Shown here piece after piece: positions 22,466-33,000 of a stretch of 64,000 nucleotides of DNA. The stretch lies in NCBI GenBank assembly GCA_037447655.1, contig JBBHKE010003326.1, positions 152,144 to 216,143 on the forward strand. The letters are read 5' to 3'. Under the pieces are notes generated by a model. The model made no database searches, had not been told where the DNA came from, and saw nothing but the letters and a program-made list of their open reading frames with translations. Numbering within the stretch: position 1 is the first letter of the stretch; each line of letters opens with the position of its first letter. The translations under genes and the position numbers were made by a program. This DNA is from Zygnema cylindricum. Lineage: Eukaryota; Streptophyta; Zygnematophyceae; Zygnematales; Zygnemataceae.

Positions 22466-22679
22466 CACCGCCAATCGTTATCGGCGTGTAAGTTTTTTAA
22501 GCGTATACGAATAATTAGCGTGGTTTACGCTAATTGGGAATCTGAAAATTTCCGAAGAAATCGTCTATTTTAATTAGTAATTAGGATTTTTTAAATAGTG
22601 TGGATAATTCTATTTGAGAATAAAAAAAAAAATAGCGGGATAGAATTAGCGTACACAACGCTAATAACGATTGGCGGTG
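22466..22679 (+). mobile_element. Short TA-target MITE, 214 bp
   Basis: The ends CACCGCCAATCGTTATCGG and, inverted, CACCGCCAATCGTTATTAG are both flanked by TA (22464-22465 and 22680-22681). It lies immediately next to the 5' end of the Copia-2 LTR (22682), so its right TA touches that LTR. Confidence 0.75.
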
Positions 22680-22681
22680 TA

Positions 22682-23540
22682 TGTTGATTTCGGAAAGCTT
22701 TAAGTCTCGGTTTATTAGTGTGACGGCAGAAAGGTAGTAATTTGTAGCGTAAGTTTCATAAGGATTTGCGTCATCACTTGAGTGCAGTACAAGACAACGC
22801 AGCTGCTATGCAGACAAAGCAACGCAATTGCTATGCTGACAGAGCAACGCAGCAGCGAAGCTGCAACACAGACACGACAAACGCAGCTGTGGTTACTTTG
22901 GATATGATCCGTACAGACAACGCTGCTGCTGCTGTCTTGGATATGATACGGTGCGGGACACCGCAGCCGCGGGTGATGTGAATGTGATCCAATAAGGGAC
23001 AACGCAGCTGCGATTGATATGAATCAAGTCAACGGACGAGATTCATAAGAGTATCACAAGTGACTTAGCCGACAAGTATTTGTACAATCACTTAATATAG
23101 ATTCTGAGTAATATTGACTATACGATGATAGATTGGGTTGACACGATTAGGAACACGTAGATCTCAGTAAGTGGGCTGATTTTGGACGTACCTCTCAGGT
23201 ACACTTGTATCGGCGATAGAACACCGAAAGTATAAGACTTAGGACTTAGAGCTTTTTATGTATCCAGACTTCCAAGTAGTAAAATTGCAGACAGCTTTTG
23301 GGAAACTTCTGAGTATTATATCTTGAGTGTTGTCGGGTCAATTGTGTTGAAACTTTGGGAGTTGTCACTGTTTATGCTACTCTATATTTTGATATAGTTT
23401 TGTGAGGTTTGGATGCTTTTGAAAGAATTGGTGAGCACTTGAAAACAACTGTTTGGTAGGATTCTTGATAGCTTGTGAGAGTGTATCATATCTACTTCTA
23501 CTACTGCTCCTCCACCTGCACCGGTGGTCGTAAAACAACA
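22682..23540 (+). repeat. 5' LTR of Copia-2
   Basis: Starts TGTTGATTTCGGAAAGC, ends AAAACAACA. The 3' LTR starts TGTTGATTTTGGAAAGC and ends GAACAACA. They differ in length (859 against 725 bp), mainly because of a middle segment (about 23030-23200). Both contain GCAACGCAGCTGC-like short repeats. The LTRs are clearly diverged, so the insertion is not recent. Confidence 0.8.
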
Positions 23541-24470
23541 AGTTATTGGCCTATCTTCAAGAATTCCTATCTTTTCCAGGGAAAAGTATATTTACTGGGG
23601 GATATGGTGGAGACACGTTTTGAGAATGTCAATCTTTTGGATATATTGGATGGTTAGCCGGCTCAATCTAATCCGTCCTGGTCTAAGAAAAATACACACG
23701 CTCATTCTATTCTGAATATTTTTATATCTGAGGACTTAGCTATGTCTCGGATAAAAGTGAAAAAAACAATTGATATTTGGAAATCCCTTAAAAGTGATTA
23801 TGAAAAGGCTAATGTCTGGAAGAGCTTCTATTGGCTGGAAAAATTTGGGAGTATAAGTACACTGGCAGTACAACGGCTGTATATTCTAACAAATTTCGCA
23901 TTCTTGTAGATGCACATGCTTGTGCAGGTGGTGTGTTTCCTCCGTTTCAACAGACAGCTTTGCTCATGAGGGGTCTCCCTCGTAGTATGAAAGGAGCATC
24001 TGACATGCTCAAACAAAAAGATAAAGCTAGCTGGACTTTACAGTTAGCCATCAATATTTTATTAGAGGAGGAAGATACATCTAATATTCTCAATGTTGAG
24101 CAAGTAGAGGCTTTTAATTCAGATTATGGGAGGAAAGGTCAGTTTAATCAGCAACGTAATCAGTTTACCAAGTTCAGACAGTTTAATCAGGGTGGGAATA
24201 GACAATCAAACAATGTATGTTTTTATTGCAGTGACAGAGGTCATGGATACAAATTCTGTCCTAAACTTGAACAAGCTAACGATACAGGTTTATACAGGCC
24301 AGGATGGCAACAAAGTCAATTTTACAAAAGCTTCACGGGGCCTACACCTCGTGGAAATGCACTGTTTTCAACTACTTCATCATTCCATGACGAGACTCTA
24401 ACGTTTTTTGAGGAGGACGACACGGATCTATTCGCTATGGCGGCAGCAATGGAGGGCGCAAAGGTCCCTG
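23488..24470 (+). pseudogene. Copia-2 gag, start codon lost
   Basis: The frame opens inside the LTR at ATA (23488), where the 3' LTR has ATG (29017), then reads STSTTAPPP and on through the primer-binding site. A frameshift follows near 23.65-23.83 kb. From 23831 comes a typical copia gag: AHACAGGVFPPFQQTALLMR, Gln/Asn-rich linker, then a CX2CX4HX4C knuckle (CFYCSDRGHGYKFC) at about 24221-24262. Non-functional. Confidence 0.75.
23541..23555 (+). promoter_or_regulatory. Degenerate primer-binding site of Copia-2
   Basis: AGTTATTGGCCTATC directly after the LTR matches 11 of 15 positions of the family A site GGTTATGGGCCCACC. It is probably the same initiator tRNA-Met anticodon-arm site after mutation. 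Confidence 0.5.
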
Positions 24471-24850
24471 GATGGATAATGGATACAGGAGCGTTAGCCC
24501 ACATGTGTTGGAACAAGGCCATCTTCATAAATTTGAAAGAAACGCCGGAGAAAAATATCTATTATGATTGTGGAATGACTGTCTAGACTCGTGTTATGGG
24601 TGATGTGTCCTTGCTAGTTGACGTAGAAGGAAAAGCAATTGAAAGAACCCTTTGCAATGTCTTATTTGTCCCTGACTTTAAGAAAAATATGTTTTCTACG
24701 TCGTTCGTAGAGAGTAAAGGCTTTGAGGTTAATTTGAAAAATGGTCGGCAGGTTGTTAAGAAAAATGGCAAGGTTGCGGTTACAGGTACTAGATTTTAGT
24801 AGGAAGATGTACCGCATGGATATGGCTAATACCAAGGAGAATGATGTTAT
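24471..24850 (+). pseudogene. Copia-2 protease
   Basis: WIMDTGALAHMC holds the canonical D-T-G-A aspartic protease motif at about 24482. A TAG at about 24584 follows, then a continuing homologous segment (NVLFVPDFKKNMFSTS) to a stop at 24799. The protein breaks off at the inverted insert. Confidence 0.7.
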
Positions 24851-25394
24851 GTACTCTTGAAACTAAAAAAAGAGCATTTCCACGATTAGGATTTCCAGAA
24901 AAGCCTTTGTGATATTGGCTTTGCTGCCAACCCGACCTGTATAAACCTATCTCATCATCGTTTTTCAGCTTAGGACAATGTTTTTATCCATGACCCTTCT
25001 CATAATTATATAGACAAGCAGTAGAAGATTGTCTACTTGGCCTCTGATTAAATTGATTCTGATTCTGGTTAAACTGATTCCTATTCTGATGAGACGGAGT
25101 TCTTTTGTCAAAGTTTGATGCAAAAGCTTCAACCTTTCCTTCTCCTTCAAGGAGTTTAATATTAGACTCTTCCTCCAATATAAGATTATATGCTAATTGA
25201 AACGTTTAACTAGCTTTACCATGACACTTTAACTGAGGTGACACACCTTTCATGCTACTAAGAAATCCTCTAATAAGCAAAGTTGCCTGCTGAATATCAA
25301 GAAATGACCCCCAGCAGAAGAGTGTGCATCAATAAGTGCACGAAAGTTGTCACAATATTCGACCATAGTTCTCCCCGAGTATTTGTACCCTGGG
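24850..25394 (-). mobile_element. Inverted gag fragment inserted in Copia-2
   Basis: The minus strand encodes a second, diverged family B gag piece: EEESNIKLLEGEGKVEAF, an Asn/Gln repeat (NRNQFNQNQNQFNQ), then ACLYNYEKGHG, a zinc knuckle with its second Cys replaced by Asn. It aligns to the plus-strand gag at 23.9-24.27 kb. It lies where the protease C-terminus and the first part of the integrase zinc finger should be, so it replaced them by insertion or inversion. Confidence 0.7.
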
Positions 25395-26593
25395 CCATGT
25401 AAACTATGATAGTTTGAGGAAAATTGTCATTGCTGGAAAAATAGAAGGTGTATCAATTACAGATGATCCGGTCAAAACTTGTGATGGTTGCGGTTTAGGC
25501 AAAATCCACAGATTGCCATTTCCTAAAGAGTCTGAGCATCGGTCAAAGAAACTTTTACAACAAATTCATTCGGATGTTTTTGGTCTGCGAAGGTTCCATC
25601 TGCCGGGGGGATGAAATATATGGTCACCTTCACAGATGATTTCTCCTGCTTTACAAAAGTTTACTTCATGAAGGAGAAGAGTGAAGTGTTTGATCACTTC
25701 AAACACTATAAAGCATGGGTTGAAAAACTTCATAATTCACCTATTTGCAGCTCAGATCGGACAATGGTGGTGAATATACGTCTAAAGAATTTGAAACCTT
25801 TTTACTCAAGGAAGGTATTAGTCATCTGTTGACTGTTCCATGTTCACCGGAACAAAATGGGGTGTCGGAAAGACTCAATAGAACTCTCACGGGGAGCTCT
25901 AAGTCGATGCTTGCAGATAAAAATGTGGATCAGAAATTCTGGGTTGAGGCTCTAAATTGTGTAGTTTATATTAAGAATAGGATAGCATCCAGATCGGTAG
26001 ACACTACTCCTTACGAGATCTGGACAAGTAGCAAACCAGATGTTAGCCATTTCAAAGTCTTGGGTAGTCAATGCTTTATCTTGGATACCTATACGGACAG
26101 ATGGAAGTTGGAACCGAAGGGATTACCAGGTATTTTGTTAGGATATGATGATCACTCTAAAGGTTACACAGTCTTTGTATTTGAGAGGCAGAAAAAAGTT
26201 GTAGCAAGGAATATCATTGTCAAAGATGAACTGGATTCGATAGATCTATTTCAAATGACAGAGCAGCAAAAGCATCAAAAAGTACAAGAGTATGTCATTT
26301 TAGATTGCATGCAAGAAATTGTCCCGCAGGTGCAACATTCTGCGGTTATGACTCTAGAGTCAGATTCTCTCCGAATTCCTCATCCAGTTCAGTTCCAACC
26401 GGACCACCAGCAGTCAATACACACGGATAGCAACCAATGCAATCAGCCACACACGGATAGCAACCAGCGCAATCAGCGTAATGCGCGGCATCTGACGATC
26501 TCAGCCTCAAAATTTCAAAGGGGAAGAAGATACAGCAGCCGCCTGCAAGCAAGCTCTCACTTTGCCTACTCGGCAGCCTCACGTCGCCCTTGA
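25395..26593 (+). pseudogene. Copia-2 integrase, frameshifted
   Basis: It begins at GHVNYDSL, just after the first His of the HHCC finger was lost, then CDGCGLGK gives the two Cys. The DDE triad is visible in pieces: IHSD near 25568, RSDNGGEY near 25752 and GVSERLNR near 25864. Frames change near 25612 and 25745. The C-terminus has ILLGYDDHSKGY and a linker with a short repeat (HTDSNQ twice, about 26420-26470). Confidence 0.75.
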
Positions 26594-27640
26594 CCATCCA
26601 AGAGGCCTTCTCATTACCAGAGTGAAATCACTGGATCCAGCTAGCAAACGACGAAATGAAGTCGATCATGGAGGCCCGAACATAGGAGCTTGTGGAACTT
26701 CCTCCAGACCGAAAGGCGATAAGCAGCAAATGGGTATTCAAGGTGAAGTTAAATCCCGATAAGACCATTGAACGCTATAAGGCCAGACTTGTGGCAAATG
26801 GGTATAATCAAAAGGAAAGAATCGATTTTGAGGAAACATTTTCTCCGGTTGTAGGATTTCCGACCGTTAGGATTTTGGTGTCCCTAGCTGCTATAGAAGA
26901 TATGGAAATTCATCAGTTGGATGTAAAGACGGCCTTTTTGCATGGAGAGCTAGAAGAGACCATTTACATGCAGTAGCCTGAAAAGAATGCAGGATTAAGA
27001 AAAAAGCACTTAGTATGCAAGTTGCGAAAATCTTTGTACGGCCTAAAACATCCCCTAGGCAATGGAATCTGAAGCTTGATGAATTCTTGACCAGTCTAGG
27101 ATTTCAAAAGATAAGTTCTTATCAATTTGTCTACGTTCTCAAGGGTGAAAATGAATAGTGTACATAGGGGTGTATGTAGATGATTTACTATTAATTAGCA
27201 AATCAATGGCTGAAGTTAACAAAATCAAAACTGCTCTAAACTCACGGTTCGAGATGAAAGACCTCGGTGAGGCAAAATATATTTTGGGTATCCAGGTAGA
27301 GAGGGACAGATTTAAGAAAATAATAAAATTGACTCAAAAAGAGGCCATTGGAAACATGTTAGATGAGTACGGAATGCGGGGAGCAAAAGGATGTTTAACT
27401 CCAATGGAGTTTCGGTAAAAGTTAGAGGGAGAAGAGACAGAACCAGGTGTCATTGTAAGCGAGTATTTAGAGTCAAGGGATTATGATCCTATGACAAAAA
27501 TACCTTATAGACAGATAGTGGGAAGCTTAATATATTTCATGAACTGTACCCGTCCTGACATTGCTGTAGCAGTCGGGGTACCGAGCAGGAGTCTAGAAAA
27601 TCCGAGAAAATCTGATCTTTAAACAGCAAGGAGAGTCTTA
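26594..27640 (+). pseudogene. Copia-2 reverse transcriptase, broken
   Basis: Contains [20 protein letters not shown], the [13 protein letters not shown] block, [23 protein letters not shown] and the catalytic YVDD at 27173-27184, then EAKYILGIQ. There is a TAG at 26974 (MQ*PE), a frameshift near 27050 and a TAA at 27416. The IYFMNCTRPDIAVAV block starts RNase H. Confidence 0.75.
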
Positions 27641-28159
27641 AGATATTTGGCAGGAACTAAAGATCTCAAACTCACTCTAGGCGGAGGAGAATTCAAGGTG
27701 CAAACATGAAGTGATGCAAGCTATGGCGACATGCCAAGCCGGAAATCCACCACGGAATTCGTTCTACAAATTGGGAACGGTACTTGCTGCTGGAGCAGCA
27801 AACTTCAAAAGGTTACTGCATAGTCGACAATGGAGTCAGAATATATGGCAGCAAGCTCGGCCCTCAAAGAACTCTTATGGGTAAAATCCATATTACAAGA
27901 ACCAGGATACATACAAGTTGGTCCACAAGTGATCTGGTGTGATAACCAGGCTGCCATTGCCATTGCCTCTAACCCAAGTCATCACTTCAAAACCAAGCAC
28001 ATGGATGTACGATTACACTTTGTAAGAGAAAAAGTGTTCTCTAGAGTGCTTAAATTATGTTATTTGTCAGATGCAAAAATGATTGCTGATATGCTCACTA
28101 AAGCCCTTCCTGCTCCTAAGCTGAAGTATTGTAGGGACGCAGTGGGATTAAGTGAATAG
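27641..28159 (+). pseudogene. Copia-2 RNase H
   Basis: The usual copia segments are present: SDASYGD, MESEYMAAS, WCDNQAAIAIA, HHFKTKHMDVRLHFVRE and ADMLTKALP, ending at a stop at 28159. A stop lies just before MESEY. After the stop, 28160-28342 is rich in TGCTATGCTGC-like words, then the purine tract TTTAGGGGAG touches the 3' LTR. Confidence 0.75.
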
Positions 28160-28340
28160 TTGAATTGCTGCACTGCTATACTGCCACTCTGCGATAAATC
28201 AAGGATGTAGTGGACCCAAGTGATTAGTTTGGTTGCAGCAGTGCTATGTTGCCATGTTACACTGCTATGGCTGCGCTGCTATGCTGCAATGATGCACTAA
28301 GTGCTACATCGCAACAACGCTGATACACTGAGTCTAAAGC

Positions 28341-28350
28341 TTTAGGGGAG
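28341..28350 (+). promoter_or_regulatory. Polypurine tract of Copia-2
   Basis: AGGGGAG directly before the LTR TG at 28351, the expected place for the plus-strand primer. Confidence 0.6.
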
Positions 28351-29075
28351 TGTTGATTTTGGAAAGCTTTAAGTCTCGGTATATTTGTAGAACGGTAGAA
28401 AGGTAGTAATATGTAGTTAAAGGATATGCGTCATCACATGAGTACAGTACAGGTCAACGCAACTGCTATGTAGATAGAGCAGCGCAACAATGCAGCAGCG
28501 AAGCTGCGACACAGACAGGACAACGCAGCTGCGGTTACTTTGGATATGTTTCGTACAGACAACGGAGCGCTGTTATCTTGGATATGATTCAGTACGGGAC
28601 AACGCAGCTGCGATTGATATGAATCAAGTCACCGGACCTCAACTTAGTGGGTAGCTCAGTGGTAGCTTAGTGGTAGCTCAGTGGTAGCTCAACAGATTAG
28701 TATTAGCTTGGTAGCTTGACGTACCTCTCAGGTACACTGGTATCGTATGTACAACACAAGTATAAGACTTAGGACTTAGAACACATTACGTATCCAAACT
28801 TTTAAGTAGTAAACTGCAAACAATTTTTGGGAAACTTCTGAGTATTATATCTTGAGTGTTGTCAGGTCAATTGTACTAAAACTTTGGGAGTTGTCAGTGT
28901 TTATGCTACTCTATATTTTGATAGAGCTTTATGATGGTTAGATGTTTGTATAAGATTTGGTGAGCACTTGAAAACAGTTGTTTGATAGAATTCTTGATAA
29001 CTTTTGAGAGTGTATCATGTCTACTTCTACCACTACTGCTGCTCCTCCACCTACATCGGTAGTCGTAGAACAACA
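28351..29075 (+). repeat. 3' LTR of Copia-2
   Basis: Ends CAACA at 29075, directly followed by Copia-3 RT codons (DNTIERYK). It retains the gag ATG (29017) that the 5' LTR has lost. A short tandem GGTAGCTCAGT-type repeat is at about 28655-28710. Confidence 0.8.
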
Positions 29076-29880
29076 GATAATACTATTGAGAGATATAAGG
29101 CTCCATTGGTAGCGAAGGGCTTCACCTTAAAAGAGGGGATTGACTATGAGTAGACCTTTGCTCGAGTTGTTCGGTTCCCATCAGTAAGGATTCTTCTCAG
29201 TCTGGCAGCAGCGGAAGACATGGAAATAAACCAGATGGACATTAAGACTGCTTTTCTTAATGGTGAGTTAGAGGAAGAAATTTTCATGAGGCAACCCGAG
29301 GGGGTCGTGGAAGAACGAGAAGAGAGCAAAGTTTGCAGGCTCATAAAGTCCTATTATGGACTGAAGCATGCTCCCCGACAATGGAATAAAAAACTAGATG
29401 AGTTTCTTGCCGATCTGGGATATATCCGTATCAGTTTTGACCATTCTATCTATATGTTTGAAGATGAGAATGGTGTTATTTTTATTGCAATTAATGTGGA
29501 TGATCTGCTTATGTTGATTAAATTTTTGGAAAAGATCAATAAGTTAAAGAAAGATCTTAGAAGCAGATTTGATATGAAGGATTTAGGGGAGTCAAGATAT
29601 ATTTTGGGGATTCAAATGGAGAGAGTTAATGGGAAAAAAATTATCAGACTTACACAGATTGGAAGCAATAGGTAATATGATACAGAATTCCAGATGGAAA
29701 ATGCCAACCGTTGTACCACTCCCATGGACTTGAAAAAAATATGTGATGGGAGTGTAGAAGGAGGAGTGATGATCTTAGATGATCAGATGAGTCTAGAGGA
29801 GAGAGAATTTATGAAGTCTATCCCTTATGGACAGATCGTAGGAAGTTTGATCTATTTTATGAATTGTACCAGGCCGGACA
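29076..29880 (+). pseudogene. Copia-3 reverse transcriptase, partial
   Basis: Starts DNTIERYKAPLVAKGF, with a TAG at about 29150 (in the EETFA block), then NQMDIKTAFLNGELEEEIF and SYYGLKHAPRQWNKKLDEF. The catalytic motif is NVDD (29493-29504) instead of YVDD, so the first Tyr is changed. A frameshift near 29664 follows LTQ. Confidence 0.75.
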
Positions 29881-30493
29881 TAGCGGAAGTAGTTGGAGTA
29901 CCCAGTAGGAGTCTTAATGATATAGGAAGAGAGAATGGGAGGCAGCCAAGAGAGTCATGGGATATCTCGTGGGAACCAAAGAGTTATGGTTGCATTTGGG
30001 AGGGGAGCACACTGATATCATTACTTGGAGTGATGCCAGTTATCGGGATGTACCTATGAGACGACACACTTCTGGATATGTTCTTTAAGTGGGGGAAGGT
30101 GCTTGTAGTTGGAGCAGTAAAAAACAAAAGGTGGTTGCTCAGTCTACTATGGAGGTTGAGTATATGGCCTCTTGTTCTGCTGTAAAAGAATTAATGTGGG
30201 TCAAGTCATTATTGCAATAACTGGGGTATATGAAGGAGGGAGTGCATGAAGTCTTTTGCGATAATCAAGCTGCAATTGCAATAGCAGCCAATCGAAAACA
30301 TCATTTTAAAGCTAAACATATGGACATAAGATTGAGCTTCGTGAGAGAAAAAGTTGAAAATAGAATTTTGAATCTTCTGTATAGACTTGATGAGGAAATG
30401 GTGGCTGACATGATGACCATACCTTTACCCTCTCCTAAACTAAAATATTGTAGGGAAAAATGCGGGTTGAAAGAAAAATTAAAACTAGACTAG
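29881..30493 (+). pseudogene. Copia-3 RNase H
   Basis: Shows TWSDASYRD, MEVEYMAS, CDNQAAIAIA, HHFKAKHMDIRLSFVREKV and PSPKLKYCREKCGL, ending at a TAG at 30493. TAA/TAG codons near 30087 and 30218 and frameshifts near 29920 and 30060 break it. Purine run GGAGAG (30501-30506) is the polypurine tract. Confidence 0.75.
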
Positions 30494-30506
30494 CAAATAA
30501 GGAGAG

Positions 30507-31499
30507 TGTTGAAAATAGGTTTTTTCTAGGTCTAAATTAAATAAAAAATGAAGAGAGCGCAAGCAGTCTGTCGCCACCTCTCTCTCTCCATCCCCCATAC
30601 TTGTTGTAGTCACTGAAGGAGAGAGAGAGAGTAGTGGAGCCATGGCTGCCTCAGCTCCATTTGTGCAAGATTAAAGAGTGACCTAAGTCACTCTCAACAA
30701 AAGGTTGAGTCCGATATGACTCGCACCCCCGACCGGCAGAGCATGGCGTAGCCGTTAGCTCTAACCGGTCTGTCGTAGAAGTTCTTTAGACAATATAGGG
30801 TTTGATAATTACTTATTCTGTTGTACGGTAGGCATTTCGATTAACGAAAATACAGACATAAATGCATGGAGCGGATAAAATACAGTACTAATATGATTCC
30901 GCACGAAACAAATGAATCAAAAATTTGTTTCGACGGTTGAGATCAAATACGAAATCCCATTCGACGGCACACGTCAACGCCGCGATCCTGGAATGGTCAC
31001 TGTGGCATTTAGTGACGTGGCATGACCAGGCGCCATGTGGAGAAATATCATTCGATCGCGGGAATTCCGAGGAATGTACGAACGAGTGGAAAATGGACAC
31101 GCGTTTGCTAAATGGCCTTGTTGTACAAAGGTCGTACAAAAAGTACATCGGCAGTAGTACTTTTATGTATTGTACAATATTTTGATTTGTTCGTATTGTT
31201 AGTAGATAGGGGTTGTGAGAGGGAGCTAGGACTTAGAAAAATCTGGTAGATGGTCTTCTCTCTCTTTGAGAGTTTGTATAAAATTGGCATTTTTGCCGGC
31301 TTATAACTTATCGCCTAGTTGGGCGTTTTCAGACATTCCTTTTCCTACGGACTCAAGGGAGTCCACACTGCACAGTGGTGCAGTCAAATTGTCAGCTTGT
31401 CTGCTGGGGTAGCAGTGGTTACCATTGAAAGTGGGTTAGTTAATAACTATCTAGAGGCTTCCAGTACAATGTAGTCTAATGGAGGACATAGAGTTTCAA
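30507..31499 (+). repeat. 3' LTR of Copia-3
   Basis: 993 bp, TGTTGAAAATAGG to GAGTTTCA. It carries the gag-type ATG (ATGGAGGACATAGAG) 20 bases before its end, as in the other family A LTRs. The TATA box seen in Copia-1 is replaced by GTTAGTAGATAG. Confidence 0.75.
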
Positions 31500-32125
31500 C
31501 AACAATCAAGCGGAATCGAATTATAGTAGTTATGAGGGGGAGTGTCTTGCCGCAATTTGGGGAATTGTGTATTTCCGCCATTATCTTTATGGCAAGCCTT
31601 GCACCCTTCTTACTGACCATCAACCATTGCATTCGCTTATGACCAATGACCATCAACCATTGCATTGGCTAATGACCAACAACAAATTAGCCCGCTGGGC
31701 TCTTATTTTAAAGGAATATGACATGGAAATAATCCATCGACCGTGGCTCCTCAGTTTGAATGCCGACGACCTCTCAAAGAACCTTTTGCCCAACTCCATT
31801 GATAATGGTGTACGACATGATTTTGATGACGAATCAGTTGCCTCCCTATAAGCTGGAGCACATCTAATTTACAGTTTTGCGGCACCTACAAATCACAAAT
31901 CCAAACACGATCCATGGCGGGACAGCGCTTTGGTTCTCTTTTTATCCACTCAGTCTTTTCGAACGGGCACCCTACCACGAGAGGTGGAGCGTATTCGCAA
32001 GAGAGCCCAAAATTACTTGTGGATGGGAGGCTCACTTATTCGTCTTCTCGCGGATGGAAGTCATCAGCATGTTCCTCGGCCAAAAAAACGACTATCAATT
32101 ATTGGCCAGGACCCAAACTAGTCGC
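31500..32125 (+). pseudogene. Ty3/gypsy RNase H and start of integrase
   Basis: The frame from 31501 reads NYSSYEGECLAAIWGIVYF, RHYLYGKPCTLLTDHQPL, then LARWALILKEYDMEIIHRP and ADDLSKN, the standard gypsy RNase H ending. A 33-bp duplication repeats the DHQPLHxLMTN segment. After a stop at 31851 a second frame (about 31916-32121) carries an integrase N-terminal region (VERIRKRAQNYLWMGGSLIR, then HQHVPRPKKR). The rest of integrase is missing, so the internal region is deleted. Confidence 0.7.
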
Positions 32126-32170
32126 AAATTGTACAGTGAATTACACTCACGTGATTGGTTAGTTAGCAAA

Positions 32171-33000
32171 TGTTAGGAATTAGTACTTTAGCTATTTCAT
32201 TAGTAATTAGGCTATTGATGTAGGTTTGTACTCTCATAATTTGAGAGTACAGGAATTGGTGGAAGAGGACTTAGATTTTTCTGTCGTTTTTCCTTGACTT
32301 TTTCCCTAGTCAAATTGTCATTTTTTTCCTTGCAATGCTTTTTTTGCCTTAGTTTGTTAAGCGCTTAGCTTTTGTTTTTCCTCATTATACTTTCATTGTA
32401 AACCCCACAAGTTAATTCACTCGGTTTTGGCCGAAGTCCGGACGGTTTCTCTTCAACAACCTCTTTTAGTGTGGATTTTGCTGACTTTCTCAAGCTATCT
32501 CTAAACCTTTTTGGATGCAATCTGTGGATTAGGGTTTGACATTTTGTTGTCAAATTTCTGTTGCCTCTGTTGAGTTCACTTGTGGTTTGTTAGAATCTGG
32601 TTATCTCGGATTTTCTACCACTTTTCATTGATTGTTTCCCGTAATCAATTTTTGCAATTTGTTTTTAGTGTGTCCGAATCCGGTTATTTGGGATTGTGTG
32701 CAGATTTTTAACTTTGTTTTCTTTTATTATCTTGTTGCTAGTTTTACTTGTTTGTTAGAATTCGGTTATCCCGTATTCTCTACATATTGTCATTGTTTGT
32801 TTTCTTGTTGTACTTTTTTGCAATTGGCGTGTGAAGATCCGATTGTCTCGGATTCTCCTCAGATTTTTAATGTTGTTTTCTTGCATTTTACTGGTTTTGT
32901 TTTTCTTTATTTGAAATCCTAGACCTAACTCTTCTAAGAAATACGTCCAAACCGTGGAGCCTTGTGGCTACCCATTGGCTAGGTATTCCTGTACTCTCAA
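32171..33000 (+). repeat. Gypsy-type LTR-like segment, second copy
   Basis: Follows the gypsy coding remnant and is homologous to 20330-21110. A hairpin pair GTACTCTC / GAGAGTAC lies at about 32228-32252, and the same CTGTACTCTC word occurs again near 32988. TGTTAGGAATTAG at 32171 is a possible LTR start. No primer-binding site is obvious downstream. Confidence 0.4.

Larger units (their letters stand above)
22682..29075 (+). mobile_element. Copia-2: family B Ty1/copia element with both LTRs
   Basis: 5' LTR 22682-23540, internal region, 3' LTR 28351-29075. Gene order is gag-protease-integrase-RT-RNase H. The copy is dead: the gag ATG is changed, frames shift several times, and an inverted gag fragment interrupts it at about 24850-25394. 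Its 3' LTR runs directly into the RT of Copia-3, indicating insertion into a Copia-3-like element. The left flank is unrelated, and the 5-bp flanks (GTGTA and GATAA) do not match, so one side has been rearranged. Confidence 0.85.
29076..31499 (+). mobile_element. Copia-3: family A Ty1/copia element, 5' truncated
   Basis: Begins in the middle of RT at the Copia-2 junction and runs through RNase H, the polypurine tract and a full 3' LTR. Strongly similar to the corresponding parts of Copia-1 and Copia-4. It ends at 31499 and is followed at once by gypsy RNase H codons, so it had inserted into a gypsy element. Confidence 0.85.
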
